This document shows, in pieces, positions 35,970 through 44,415 of a DNA stretch of 64,000 nucleotides; position 1 is the stretch's first letter, and each line of letters starts with the position of its first letter. Source of the stretch: Tsuneonella sediminis (GTDB lineage Bacteria; Pseudomonadota; Alphaproteobacteria; Sphingomonadales; Sphingomonadaceae); NCBI RefSeq assembly GCF_051912845.1, contig NZ_JBNCBU010000001.1, positions 868,001 through 932,000 of the forward strand, in the 5' to 3' direction. The position numbers and the translations under genes are program-made. A model generated the notes under the pieces. That model worked only from the letters and a program-made list of their open reading frames with translations. It ran no database searches and was not told the DNA's origin.

Positions 35970-36968
35970 TCAGTTGGATTGCAGCCAGTCGAACACCGGC
36001 AGTTTCTTTTCCGCCAGCCATTCGGGCGAATAGAGCGTCGACAGGTAGCGGAAGCCCGTGTCGCACAGGATCGTCGCCACCCGCGCATCCGGCCCAAGCT
36101 GCTTGCCGAGCGCAACCGCGCCGGCGACGTTGATCCCCGACGACAGGCCCAGGCACAGCCCCTCTTCGCGCAGCAGGCGGGCGACCCATTCGAGCCCCTC
36201 TTCGTCCGACACACGGAACTGGGTGTCGATCGGCGCGCCTTCGAGGTTGCCGGTAATCCGTCCCTGGCCGATACCCTCCGCGACTGAGCTGCCCTCCGAC
36301 CGCAGTTCGCCGGTGGCGTAGTAGCTGTAGAGCGCCGCCCCGTGCGGGTCGGTGAGCGCGATGGTGATCTTCTCGTCGCGCTCCTTCAGGCCCATCGCCA
36401 CGCCGGCAAGCGTGCCGCCAGTGCCCACCGCACAGGTGAACCCGTCTATCCTGCCTTCGAGCTGGTCCCAGATCTCCGCCGCGGTCGTCTCGATATGCGC
36501 CTTGCGATTGGCGGTGTTGTCGAACTGGTTCGCCCAGATTGCTCCCGGCGTTTCCTCTGCGAGGCGGCGGCTGGTGTGCACGAAATGGTTGCAGTCGGAA
36601 TACTTCGTGGGCGGCACGAGGACGAGTTCGGCGCCCAGCGCGCGCAGAGTCGCCATCTTCTCGCGGCTCTGGTTGTCGGGCATCACGATGATCGTCCGGT
36701 AGCCGAGCGCATTGCCGACCAGCGCCAGGCCGATCCCGGTATTCCCGGCCGTCCCCTCGACGATGGTGCCGCCGGACGCGAGATCGCCCGCTTCTTCCGC
36801 ATCGCGGACGATCCCCAGCGCCGCGCGATCCTTCACGCTGCCGCCGGGGTTCAGGAATTCGCACTTGCCGAATATGTCGCAGCCCGCCTCGGCGCTGGGA
36901 CCGGCGAGCCGCACGATCGGGGTATTTCCGATAAGGTCGAGCGCCTGGGCGCGAACTGGGGCAATCAT
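35970..36968 (-). CDS. cysK: Cysteine synthase A (O-acetylserine sulfhydrylase)
   Basis: The 332-aa PLP enzyme of the beta family makes cysteine from O-acetylserine and sulfide, using the product of the cys operon at 2530-6432. It has LIGNTPIVRL, the PLP lysine in NPGGSVKDRAALGIV, the substrate loop VEGTAGNTGIGLALV, and VGTGGTLAGVAMGLK for the phosphate. The loop EGTAGNTG in place of the common EPTSGNTG is seen in a cystathionine-beta-synthase-like subgroup, so substrate preference could differ. The start at 36968 is preferred over one 12 codons upstream. Confidence 0.9.
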   Translation of the reverse strand: MIAPVRAQALDLIGNTPIVRLAGPSAEAGCDIFGKCEFLNPGGSVKDRAALGIVRDAEEAGDLASGGTIVEGTAGNTGIGLALVGNALGYRTIIVMPDNQSREKMATLRALGAELVLVPPTKYSDCNHFVHTSRRLAEETPGAIWANQFDNTANRKAHIETTAAEIWDQLEGRIDGFTCAVGTGGTLAGVAMGLKERDEKITIALTDPHGAALYSYYATGELRSEGSSVAEGIGQGRITGNLEGAPIDTQFRVSDEEGLEWVARLLREEGLCLGLSSGINVAGAVALGKQLGPDARVATILCDTGFRYLSTLYSPEWLAEKKLPVFDWLQSN

Positions 36969-37055
36969 GAGGGCCGAGCTAGGAGCGCGCCCATCGGGCG
37001 GCAATGCATTTCCGGTTTGCGGTCTGCTACCCAGCCTTGCCGGGAGGCAGGGGCG

Positions 37056-37373
37056 TCAGTCCTCCTGGGCGATCGTAACCCTCAGCCCGTCGAGGTCCGC
37101 GGTGAACGGGACCTGGCATCCCAGCCGCGAGTTCCCGTCGCGGTGGTCGCTCGATTCAAGGAGGTCGTCCTCGTCCTCGCTCATCGGCGGAAGCCTGTCC
37201 GCGAAGGCAGGATCGACGTGGACATGGCAGGTCGCGCAGGAGCAGCACCCGCCGCACAGCGCGAGCAGTTCGTCGAACCCGTTGTCGCGGATCGCCTCCA
37301 TGACAGTCAGCCCGTCGGCGACATCGACGGCTCTTTCCTCACCGGCGCGGTTGACGACGATCAGCTTGGGCAT
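37056..37373 (-). CDS. [2Fe-2S] ferredoxin (adrenodoxin type)
   Basis: The 105-aa electron carrier has cluster cysteines at about C40, C46, C49 and C86, in the adrenodoxin spacing C-x5-C-x2-C and then GCQVP. The acidic stretch MSEDEDDLLESS is typical of the partner-binding loop. Such ferredoxins serve cytochrome P450s, Fe-S assembly or ring hydroxylases; no partner lies next to it. It is divergent from the glycosylase gene, with 87 bases between starts. Confidence 0.9.
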   Translation of the reverse strand: MPKLIVVNRAGEERAVDVADGLTVMEAIRDNGFDELLALCGGCCSCATCHVHVDPAFADRLPPMSEDEDDLLESSDHRDGNSRLGCQVPFTADLDGLRVTIAQED

Positions 37374-37460
37374 GGCGTTCGGGGTCCTCGGTTTTGCCCT
37401 GTCGGGCGCTCGGGGCGGCTGCTAGGGGCTGGCCGCCTCTTTGGCAAGATTGCCGCCGAT

Positions 37461-38093
37461 ATGGAGACCAGCCGGGTGGGCCTTACCGCAAGCCAGATCA
37501 GGGACAGCCTCGACGCGATTGCCTCACGCGAGCCGGCGATCGCGCGCGCGCTCGATGCCGCCGGCTATCCCGAACCGCGCATCCGCGAGCGCGGCCACGT
37601 GACGCTGCTGCGGGCGATCGTGGGCCAGCAGGTCAGCGTTGCCGCCGCGGCGAGCATGTGGGCAAAGCTCGAGGCGGAAGTTGGAGCCGGGATGGACCCT
37701 CACGTCATCCTGTCGCGTGACTTCGACACGCTGCGCGCCTGCGGCCTCTCCCGCCAGAAACAGGGATATGCCCGTTCATTGTGCGAATTGGTCGCGGCAG
37801 GAGCGATCGATTTCGACGCGCTTCCCGAGGACGACGAGGAGGCCATCGCCGAGCTGACGAGGGTCAAGGGAATCGGCCGCTGGACCGCCGAGATCTATCT
37901 TCTCTTCGCGGAAGGCCGGCCCGACATCTGGCCCGCCGGCGACCTCGCCGTCCAGGCGGGCCTCGGCCGGATCCTCGACCTCGACGAGCGGCCAAGCGAG
38001 AAGGAAACCCGCGCGCTCGCCGAAACCTGGCGGCCCCACCGCGGGGCGGCGGCGATCTTCACCTGGCATTGCTACAACAATCCAGCACTTTAG
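37461..38093 (+). CDS. DNA-3-methyladenine glycosylase (AlkA-like, HhH-GPD)
   Basis: The 210-aa base-excision repair enzyme belongs to the HhH-GPD superfamily. It has LLRAIVGQQVSVAAAASMW, the helix-hairpin-helix LTRVKGIGRWTAEIYLLFAE and the catalytic aspartate in WPAGDLAVQAGL, and ends with a WRPHRGAAAIFTWHCY motif common in AlkA relatives. It lacks the N-terminal domain of E. coli AlkA, as many alphaproteobacterial forms do, and no Fe-S cysteines are present. The ATG at 37461 was taken because the open frame upstream shadows cysK and the ferredoxin gene. Confidence 0.9.
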   Translation: METSRVGLTASQIRDSLDAIASREPAIARALDAAGYPEPRIRERGHVTLLRAIVGQQVSVAAAASMWAKLEAEVGAGMDPHVILSRDFDTLRACGLSRQKQGYARSLCELVAAGAIDFDALPEDDEEAIAELTRVKGIGRWTAEIYLLFAEGRPDIWPAGDLAVQAGLGRILDLDERPSEKETRALAETWRPHRGAAAIFTWHCYNNPAL

Positions 38094-38158
38094 CCTTGCA
38101 CGAGGCCTCGAACCTGTATTAGCAGGATAAGACAGTCATCGCTTGGGGGAGAAGCGCC

Positions 38159-40210
38159 GTGGGTTCCATTCGCATTCCGTTCGCCGTCGCAGCTTCGGCG
38201 CTGGCGCTGTCCGCCTGTACCACCACTTCCATCGCCGAGGCCCCGATGCCCCCATCCGTCAACGCCGCCGCCGAGGCAGCACCGCTGATCCCGCGCGAAG
38301 TTCTTTTCGGCAATCCGACCCGCAGCGCGGGACGCCTTAGCCCTGACGGCAAGTGGCTGAGCTGGCTTGCCCCGCGCGACGGCGTGCTGAACGTATGGAT
38401 CGCGCCATCGGGCAACCCCGACGCGGCAAGGCCGATGACCGCGGCCACCGAACGGCCGATACGCCAGTACTTCTGGGCGCCCGACAGCCGCAGCCTGCTC
38501 TACATCCAGGACAAGGGCGGCGACGAGAACTTCCTCCTTTACGGCATCGACGTCGCGACCGGCGGGGAAACCACCCTCACCCCGTTCGAAAAGACCACCG
38601 TGCAGCTGATCGGCAGCTCCACCACGATCAGGGACAAGCTGCTCGTCGGAGTAAACAACCGCGACGCACGCTTTCACGATGTCCACCTGCTCGACCTCGG
38701 CACCGGCAAGATGACCGAGGTGCTCCGCAACGACGGAGCCTATGCCGGCTTCCTCGCCGACGATTCGCTCACGCTGCGGATGGCCCTGCGCGCCAATGCA
38801 GCGGGCGGCATGGACATGTTTCCGATCGTTGACGGCAAGGTGGCGGACACGCCGTCGGAAAGCACCGCGCTCGAGGATTCGCTGACCACGTCGCCTGCCG
38901 GCTACACCGCAGACGGCAAGACCCTGTACTGGATCGACAGCCGCGGGCGGAACACCGCCGCGCTGATCGCCCAGGACACCGCGACTGGCGCGAAGACGGT
39001 CATCGCGCAGGATACCAAGGCCGACATCGGCGGCGCGCTGTCGAATCCGAAGACCGGCAAGGTCGAGGCCTATTCGGTCAACTACCTCAAGACCGAATGG
39101 ACCGCGCTCGATCCGCAGATAAAGGCTTCGCTCGACTGGCTCGACAGCAGGCTCGACGGCCAGTTCTCGGTGACCAGCCGGACTGAGGACGACACCAAGT
39201 GGGTCGTCGTCAACGACCCGGTGACAGCGCCGGCCAAGGCATGGCTCTACGACCGCAAGGCAGGGACCCTTGCCGAGTTCTACACCGCGCGGCCCGACCT
39301 TGTCGGAATGCCGCTGCAGCCGATGCATCCGCTCGAGGTTCCGGCTCGCGACGGGAAGACGCTGGTCAGCTATCTGACCCTGCCGCCGGGCAGCGACGCC
39401 AACATGGACGGCGTGCCCGATGCGCCCGTGCCGATGGTCATGCTCGTCCACGGAGGCCCGTGGGACCGCGACCGGTACGGTTACAATTCCTATCACCAGT
39501 GGCTGGCCAACCGCGGCTACGCGGTGATGAGCGTGAACTTCCGCGGCTCCACGGGGCTGGGCAAGGACTTCATCTCCGCCGGCGACCTGCAATGGGGCCG
39601 CGCGATGCAGGACGACCTTGACGACGCGATGGACTGGGCGGTCGCCAAGGGCATCGCGCCGCGGGACAAGGTCGCGATCATGGGCGGGAGCTATGGCGGC
39701 TATGCCACGCTGGCCGGATTGACCTTCACGCCCGACCGCTGGGCCTGCGGCGTCGACATCGTCGGCCCTTCGAACCTTGAAACGCTGCTCAAGACGATTC
39801 CGCCCTACTGGGCGCCCATGATCGAGCAGTTCCACCAGCGGATGGGCAACCCCAATGCGCCCGATGGCCTCGCGATGCTGAAGGAACGCAGCCCGCTCCA
39901 CAGCGCGGGCAGGATCGTGCGTCCGCTGCTCATCGGCCAGGGCGCCAACGACCCACGCGTCAACCAGGCCGAAAGCGACCAGATCGTCGAGGCGATGAAG
40001 GCCAAGGGCATCCCGGTGACCTACGTCCTCTTCCCCGACGAAGGTCACGGGTTCGCGCGGCCGTCGAACAACATCGCGTTCAATGCGGTCGCCGAGAACT
40101 TCCTCGCCACCTGTCTTGGCGGGCGGGCCGAGCCGATCGGCGACGCAGTCGCAAAGTCGACCGCGAAAGTGGTCGAAGGCGCCGAGTACGTCCGCGGGCT
40201 CACCGACTGA
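38159..40210 (+). CDS. S9 family peptidase (prolyl oligopeptidase type), exported
   Basis: This 683-aa serine peptidase starts at a GTG (GGGGAGA about 8 bases before) with a lipoprotein signal ending LALSAC. A beta-propeller follows over about residues 40-400 (PDGKWLSWLAPRDGVLNVWI), and then the alpha/beta-hydrolase domain. The catalytic triad is readable: S511 in GGSYGG, D598 in GANDPRVN and H630 in DEGHGFARP. Relatives are dipeptidyl or acylaminoacyl peptidases that trim peptides in the periplasm. It has 65 bases upstream and appears monocistronic. Confidence 0.92.
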   Translation: MGSIRIPFAVAASALALSACTTTSIAEAPMPPSVNAAAEAAPLIPREVLFGNPTRSAGRLSPDGKWLSWLAPRDGVLNVWIAPSGNPDAARPMTAATERPIRQYFWAPDSRSLLYIQDKGGDENFLLYGIDVATGGETTLTPFEKTTVQLIGSSTTIRDKLLVGVNNRDARFHDVHLLDLGTGKMTEVLRNDGAYAGFLADDSLTLRMALRANAAGGMDMFPIVDGKVADTPSESTALEDSLTTSPAGYTADGKTLYWIDSRGRNTAALIAQDTATGAKTVIAQDTKADIGGALSNPKTGKVEAYSVNYLKTEWTALDPQIKASLDWLDSRLDGQFSVTSRTEDDTKWVVVNDPVTAPAKAWLYDRKAGTLAEFYTARPDLVGMPLQPMHPLEVPARDGKTLVSYLTLPPGSDANMDGVPDAPVPMVMLVHGGPWDRDRYGYNSYHQWLANRGYAVMSVNFRGSTGLGKDFISAGDLQWGRAMQDDLDDAMDWAVAKGIAPRDKVAIMGGSYGGYATLAGLTFTPDRWACGVDIVGPSNLETLLKTIPPYWAPMIEQFHQRMGNPNAPDGLAMLKERSPLHSAGRIVRPLLIGQGANDPRVNQAESDQIVEAMKAKGIPVTYVLFPDEGHGFARPSNNIAFNAVAENFLATCLGGRAEPIGDAVAKSTAKVVEGAEYVRGLTD

Positions 40211-40289
40211 GAACGGTAGCAATCCGCTACTGGTCGCGCTATCGCCCGTAAGGGGGCGCCAGCAGGGCGCTGGTCGGGGAGTGGAAGCG

Positions 40290-41108
40290 ATGAACACGCG
40301 CAAGGCGATCTTCATCACCGGCGGCGGGTCGGGGATCGGCCGCGCGATCGCCGAATACTTCGCGGGGCGCGGCTGGTTCGTCGGCCTCGGCGACGTCGAC
40401 GCGGCGGGCATGCAGGAAACCCAGGCCCGGATCGGCGATGCCGGACACGGCGGCTTCACTTTCGCCCATCGCTTCGACGTGCGGGACCGGGCAGCGTGGG
40501 ACACCGCGCTCGCCGCGTTCTCGACCGCCGCGGGGGGGCGGATCGACGTGGTTGCCAACAACGCCGGCATACCGCTCGGCGGATCGCTCGACACCAACAC
40601 GACCGAGGAGATCGAGCGCTGCCTCGACGTCAACCTCAAGGGCGTGATCTTCGGTGCGCAGGCCGCGCTGCCCCATCTCCGCGAGACCGCGCCGGGATCG
40701 TGCCTGCTCAACACGGCGAGCGCGGCGGGGATCTATGGCACGTCAGGGGCGAGCGTCTATTCGGCGACCAAGTTCGGCGTGCGCGCGATCACCGAGGCGC
40801 TCGACGCCGAATGGGCGGAATTCGGCATCGCGGTGCGCGACCTCATGCCCGGTTTCATCGACACCCCCCTTCTCGAACACAGCCCCAACCAGGCCTCGAA
40901 CGAATCGATCCGATCCCGCGTGATCGAAGGCGGGCTGGAGATCACCCCGGCGCTGGCGGTCGCGCAGGGGGCGTGGGACGCGGTGCACCGCAACAGGCTG
41001 CACACGCTGGTCGGCAAGACACCCCGGCGGCTCGCCTTCGCCTCGCGCTGGATGCCCGGACGGCTCCGCCGGCAGGTCCGCAATTCGACCCGCCCGCTGG
41101 GCAAGTAG
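40290..41108 (+). CDS. Short-chain dehydrogenase/reductase (classical SDR)
   Basis: The 272-aa oxidoreductase has IFITGGGSGIGRAIAEYF (cofactor loop), VANNAGIPLGGSLD, the catalytic serine region SAAGIYGTSG and the YSATKFGVRA active site (YxxxK), followed by PGFIDTPL. The aspartate after the second strand (GLGDVDAAG) suggests NAD(H). The substrate is unknown. The ATG at 40290 starts the Rossmann motif directly; 79 bases separate it from the peptidase gene. Confidence 0.88.
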   Translation: MNTRKAIFITGGGSGIGRAIAEYFAGRGWFVGLGDVDAAGMQETQARIGDAGHGGFTFAHRFDVRDRAAWDTALAAFSTAAGGRIDVVANNAGIPLGGSLDTNTTEEIERCLDVNLKGVIFGAQAALPHLRETAPGSCLLNTASAAGIYGTSGASVYSATKFGVRAITEALDAEWAEFGIAVRDLMPGFIDTPLLEHSPNQASNESIRSRVIEGGLEITPALAVAQGAWDAVHRNRLHTLVGKTPRRLAFASRWMPGRLRRQVRNSTRPLGK

Positions 41109-41117
41109 ACGCCGGCG

Positions 41118-41408
41118 TCAGACCAGCGCGTCCATCGCCTTTGCCATCGCCACGTCGCGCACGCTGAGGCCGCCCGCGTCGTGCGTGGTCAGGGTCACCT
41201 CGACGCGGTTGTAGACATTGAACCATTCGGGATGGTGATCCGTCTTTTCGGCGATCAGCGCCGCGCGGATCATGAAGGCGAACGCCTCGCCGAAATCGGC
41301 GAACGTGAACGTCCGCTCGATCGCCTTGCCCTCTCGGCAAAGCGACCAGCCGGACAGGTCGGCAAGCGCAGCGCTGCGTTCGTTTTCGGTCAGTTCGGCG
41401 ATGGCCAT
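41118..41408 (-). CDS. 4a-hydroxytetrahydrobiopterin dehydratase (PCD/DCoH)
   Basis: The 96-aa protein matches pterin-4a-carbinolamine dehydratases over its full length: RTFTFADFGEAFAFMIRAAL, the catalytic KTDHHPEWFNVYNRVEVTLT with paired histidines, and THDAGGLSVRDVAMA with the third. It recycles the tetrahydrobiopterin cofactor of aromatic hydroxylases, or serves in molybdopterin metabolism where no hydroxylase exists; no phhA lies nearby. It converges on the SDR gene with 9 bases between and diverges from ccmA. Confidence 0.93.
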   Translation of the reverse strand: MAIAELTENERSAALADLSGWSLCREGKAIERTFTFADFGEAFAFMIRAALIAEKTDHHPEWFNVYNRVEVTLTTHDAGGLSVRDVAMAKAMDALV

Positions 41409-41461
41409 CTCTCGTTTCCCTCGCTTGTCGGCCCGGCGGCCATGGCCTAACGCGGCCGGCG

Positions 41462-42034
41462 ATGGAAGGGGCCCGTCTCGCGTCACACGATCTTGCCTGC
41501 CGGCGCGGGGATCGCCTGCTGTTCGCGGGGCTGTCGTTCGCGCTTGGACCCGGCGAAGCGCTGCAGGTTGCAGGCGCCAACGGTACGGGCAAATCAAGCC
41601 TGTTGCGCATTCTCGCCGGCCTGTTGCGTCCGTTCGCGGGGTCGGTGGAGACCGCTGGTCCGGTCGCGCTGCTCGACGGCAACCTGCCGCTCGACGAGTA
41701 CTTGCCGCTCGGCGCCGCGCTCGCGTTCTGGCAGCGTATCGACGGCGGCCCCGTTATCCCCGATCCGGGGCTGGCCACGCTCGACGAGGTGCCCGTCCGC
41801 TTCCTGTCGACCGGCCAGCGCAAGCGTGCGGCCCTGCGGCAGTCGAACCCGCGGGCGGGCGGCATCTGGCTGCTCGACGAGCCTCTGAACGGGCTCGACG
41901 CCGATGCGGCGCGCCAGCTCGAGACGCGCGTGGCGGACCATTGCGCCCGTGGCGGGATCGCGGTGATCGCCTCGCACCAACCGATCGCCGTCCCGCGCCT
42001 CGGCAGGGTCGATCTGGCGGATTTTCCCGCATGA
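41462..42034 (+). CDS. ccmA: Cytochrome c biogenesis ABC transporter, ATP-binding subunit
   Basis: The 190-aa ATPase has Walker A GANGTGKSSLLRILAGLL (about residues 38-55), the signature LSTGQRKR and Walker B IWLLDEPLNGLD, and a short SHQP switch at the end. The LSTGQ and DEPLNGLD forms are typical of CcmA, which powers release of holo-CcmE in system I cytochrome c maturation. The stretch between the signature and Walker B (AALRQSNPRAGG) is unlike the usual ARLL helix. The stop overlaps ccmB (ATGA). The rest of the ccm genes are not in this window. Confidence 0.9.
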   Translation: MEGARLASHDLACRRGDRLLFAGLSFALGPGEALQVAGANGTGKSSLLRILAGLLRPFAGSVETAGPVALLDGNLPLDEYLPLGAALAFWQRIDGGPVIPDPGLATLDEVPVRFLSTGQRKRAALRQSNPRAGGIWLLDEPLNGLDADAARQLETRVADHCARGGIAVIASHQPIAVPRLGRVDLADFPA

Positions 42035-42693
42035 TCGCGGCGCTGCTCCGCCGGGACCTGGGCCTGCTTTTCGGCTTCGGCGGATCGAGTGGGCTCGGCG
42101 GGCCGTGGCTGCCGGTGCTGTTCTTCGTCGCGGTGGCGGTCCTGTTTCCGTTCGCCGTCGGACCCGACGCGCCGCTCCTGGCGCGGACCGGCGGCGGAGT
42201 GCTGTGGATCGCCGCCCTCCTCGCCGCGATCCTGCCGATCGACCGGCTCGTCGCGCCCGATCTGGAAGCAGGCTTCTTCGACCAGTTCGCGTTGCGCGGC
42301 ATATCGGAGGAACTGGTGCTGGCCGTACGGCTTCTCGCTCACTGGCTGAGCTTCGGCCCGCTGCTTCTGATCGCCGCCCTCCCCGCGAGCGCGCTGCTGG
42401 GCCTGCCGGGCGAAACGACCCGCACGCTGCTGCTAGGCCTGTTGGCGGGCACTCCCGGTCTCGCCGCTATCGGCCTTACCATCTCCGCCCTCACCGCCAC
42501 CCTGCGCGGCGGCGCGGCATTGGGCGGGCTGTTGCTGATCCCGCTAGCGGTGCCGGTGCTGATCTTCGGCGCGGGCGCACTGGCAAACCCCGACGGCGCG
42601 GGACTCGCGCTGTGCGCGGCGATCAGCCTGGCGCTGTGCGCTATCGCGCCCTTCGCTGCAGGGGCGGCAGTACGGGCCGCGCGGGAAACCTAG
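42031..42693 (+). CDS. ccmB: Heme exporter / CcmB membrane subunit
   Basis: The 220-aa polytopic protein has about six membrane helices and the CcmB features LDEGFF-like APDLEAGFFDQFALRG, VLAVRLLAHWLSFGPLLL, GTPGLAAIGLTISALTATLR and GGLLLIPLAVPVLIFGA. It forms the membrane part of the CcmABCD complex. The ATG at 42031 overlaps the ccmA stop, and its own stop overlaps the map stop on the other strand by 4 bases (tail to tail). Confidence 0.92.
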   Translation: MIAALLRRDLGLLFGFGGSSGLGGPWLPVLFFVAVAVLFPFAVGPDAPLLARTGGGVLWIAALLAAILPIDRLVAPDLEAGFFDQFALRGISEELVLAVRLLAHWLSFGPLLLIAALPASALLGLPGETTRTLLLGLLAGTPGLAAIGLTISALTATLRGGAALGGLLLIPLAVPVLIFGAGALANPDGAGLALCAAISLALCAIAPFAAGAAVRAARET

Positions 42694-43517
42694 GCGTAGG
42701 GCGGCTTGTCGCGCCCGGTCGGGCTCAGGGTGAAGATCTCGTTGCCGTTCTCGGTGATGCCGATCGAGTGTTCGAACTGCGCGGAAAGGCTCTTGTCGCG
42801 GGTCACCGCGGTCCAGCCGTCGTTGAGCAGCTTCACCCAAGGGCGGCCGAGATTGATCATCGGTTCGATGGTCATGAACATGCCGGGGCGCAGTTCGGGG
42901 CCGGTGCCGGCTTTCGCGGCGTGGACCACCTCGGGCGCGTCGTGGAACAGGCGGCCAAGGCCGTGGCCGCAGAACTCGCGCACCACGCCGTAGCGGTGCT
43001 TTTCGGCATGCGCCTGGATCGCCGCGCCGATATCGCCGAGGCGCGCCCCGGGCTTGGCCTGCTCGATTCCGATCATCAGGCATTCGTGGGTGACCTCGAC
43101 CAGCCGCTTCGCCTTCAGCGGCACGTCGCCGACAAGGTACATCCGGCTGGTGTCGCCGTGCCAGCCGTCGAGCAGCGGGGTCACGTCGATGTTGACGATG
43201 TCGCCGTCCTTGAGCGCCTTGTCGCCCGGGATGCCGTGGCACACGACATGGTTCACGGAGATGCAGCACGAGTGAGTGTAGCCGCGATACCCGAGTGTCG
43301 CGGGCACCGCCCCGCCGTCGAGCGTCATCTGCCGCACGACGTCGTCGAGTTCGCCGGTGGTCACCCCTGGCTGCACCATCGGCGCCAGCGCATCGAGGAT
43401 CTCGGCAGCCAGCCGCCCGGCCTTGCGCATGCCCTCGAACCCGGCGGGCCCGTGAAGCTTGATCGTGCCGTCGCGCACGACGGTCTCGGTCCCGGTTACG
43501 GTCTGGTATTCGGTCAT
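42690..43517 (-). CDS. map: Type I methionine aminopeptidase
   Basis: The 275-aa metallopeptidase removes N-terminal methionine from new proteins. Metal ligands appear in order: aspartates in GDIVNIDVTPLLDGWHGDTS, histidine in EFCGHGLGRLFH, and glutamates in MTIEPMINLG and SAQFEHSIGI. HSCCISVNHVVCHGIP is the usual substrate-side motif. The start is uncertain: ATGs at 43526 and 43517 are in frame; I chose 43517 (MTEYQTV). No SH3-like zinc-finger extension is present. Confidence 0.94.
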   Translation of the reverse strand: MTEYQTVTGTETVVRDGTIKLHGPAGFEGMRKAGRLAAEILDALAPMVQPGVTTGELDDVVRQMTLDGGAVPATLGYRGYTHSCCISVNHVVCHGIPGDKALKDGDIVNIDVTPLLDGWHGDTSRMYLVGDVPLKAKRLVEVTHECLMIGIEQAKPGARLGDIGAAIQAHAEKHRYGVVREFCGHGLGRLFHDAPEVVHAAKAGTGPELRPGMFMTIEPMINLGRPWVKLLNDGWTAVTRDKSLSAQFEHSIGITENGNEIFTLSPTGRDKPPYA

Positions 43518-43548
43518 GCGGCGCACATAGGCGCTGGAACGCGAAAAG

Positions 43549-44379
43549 TCACCGCTTGGCGCTGAACGCCGGGCGGTAGGCAGGCTTCACGGCCTCGAGC
43601 ATGGCGGCAGTCATCGGAAAGTCGAGCTCGTACTCCCCCTCGGCATACGAGCCGGCCACATACGGCCCGTACCATGCAGTGATCCGGTCGAAGGTCTTTC
43701 CGTTGGAGGATCCCACAAGCACCGTTGCCTGATCGACCCCGGGGCAGGGTTCGAACCCGCTGTCCGCCCCTTCTTTGATCGGCTCCATGCCCTTCCTTAC
43801 CCGAGCCGCATTCAGCGCCTTGCACAATGCAGGCCCGATCGCCGAACCGAGCGCGGCGGGAGAGCGGAACAGGTCGATCCCGTCGAGCGCATTTCCGGCC
43901 TTCCGGTCCCACACGAGCGATTCCATTCCGTATATCCCGTGCGCGCCGCCGGTATAGGTCGAGAACAGGTTCGATAGGCTGAGATAGCCGGGCAAGTCGG
44001 CGACAACTTCGTATCTGGCTTCCAGGGAGTAGTTGCGGCACGACACTGCCTCTTTGGGGCACTCGGCGTAGGAGGCTTCCCAGTCGCCTTTCGTGTCGGC
44101 CAGCTGCCTGTCGAGTTTATCGTGGAGCAACGCCGCAAGGTTCGGCTCGACCGCCGCCTGTTTTGGCCAGGCGTATGAGAATTCGAGTTTCCCGCCCGCG
44201 GGCTCGGCAAAGGTCCTCGCGAAGGCGAATTCGGTGCCGCTCGCTGTTGCCTTCGCCTCGCCGCCAGCCGTGGCAGCGCCCGCATCGGCGCTCACGCCGG
44301 TCTTTTCGGCCACCTCTTCGGGCGAGGAACAGGCGGCGAGCATCGCGATGGCGAAAGGGGCGAACCAGCGGTCGGGCAT
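43549..44379 (-). CDS. DUF4163/DUF3298-type lipoprotein (RsiV-like fold)
   Basis: The 276-aa product has a lipoprotein signal (APFAIAMLAACSSP). A domain with conserved features of the DUF3298/RsiV group follows: LEFSYAWPKQAAVEPNLAAL, SLSNLFSTYTGGAHGIYG, WDRKAGNALDGIDLF and YAEGEYELDFP. In RsiV this fold binds lysozyme and controls an ECF sigma factor; no sigma factor is nearby, so a stand-alone envelope role is more likely. Two start codons are possible (44400 and 44379). It diverges from the aminopeptidase gene with only 36 bases between the starts. Confidence 0.8.
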   Translation of the reverse strand: MPDRWFAPFAIAMLAACSSPEEVAEKTGVSADAGAATAGGEAKATASGTEFAFARTFAEPAGGKLEFSYAWPKQAAVEPNLAALLHDKLDRQLADTKGDWEASYAECPKEAVSCRNYSLEARYEVVADLPGYLSLSNLFSTYTGGAHGIYGMESLVWDRKAGNALDGIDLFRSPAALGSAIGPALCKALNAARVRKGMEPIKEGADSGFEPCPGVDQATVLVGSSNGKTFDRITAWYGPYVAGSYAEGEYELDFPMTAAMLEAVKPAYRPAFSAKR

Positions 44380-44415
44380 TGGAATTCTCCGCGCAGGCAT
44401 TAGGTGATCTCGCCT

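Noticed and set aside
38090..40714. An 874-codon open frame on the minus strand
   Set aside because: It lies wholly antisense to the S9 peptidase and SDR genes, which have clear catalytic motifs; in GC-rich DNA such long antisense frames are common. Its translation shows no domain.
41850..41880. A frameshift in ccmA between the signature and Walker B
   Set aside because: The local sequence is odd, but the frame is open on both sides with intact motifs, and no alternative frame restores a better helix.
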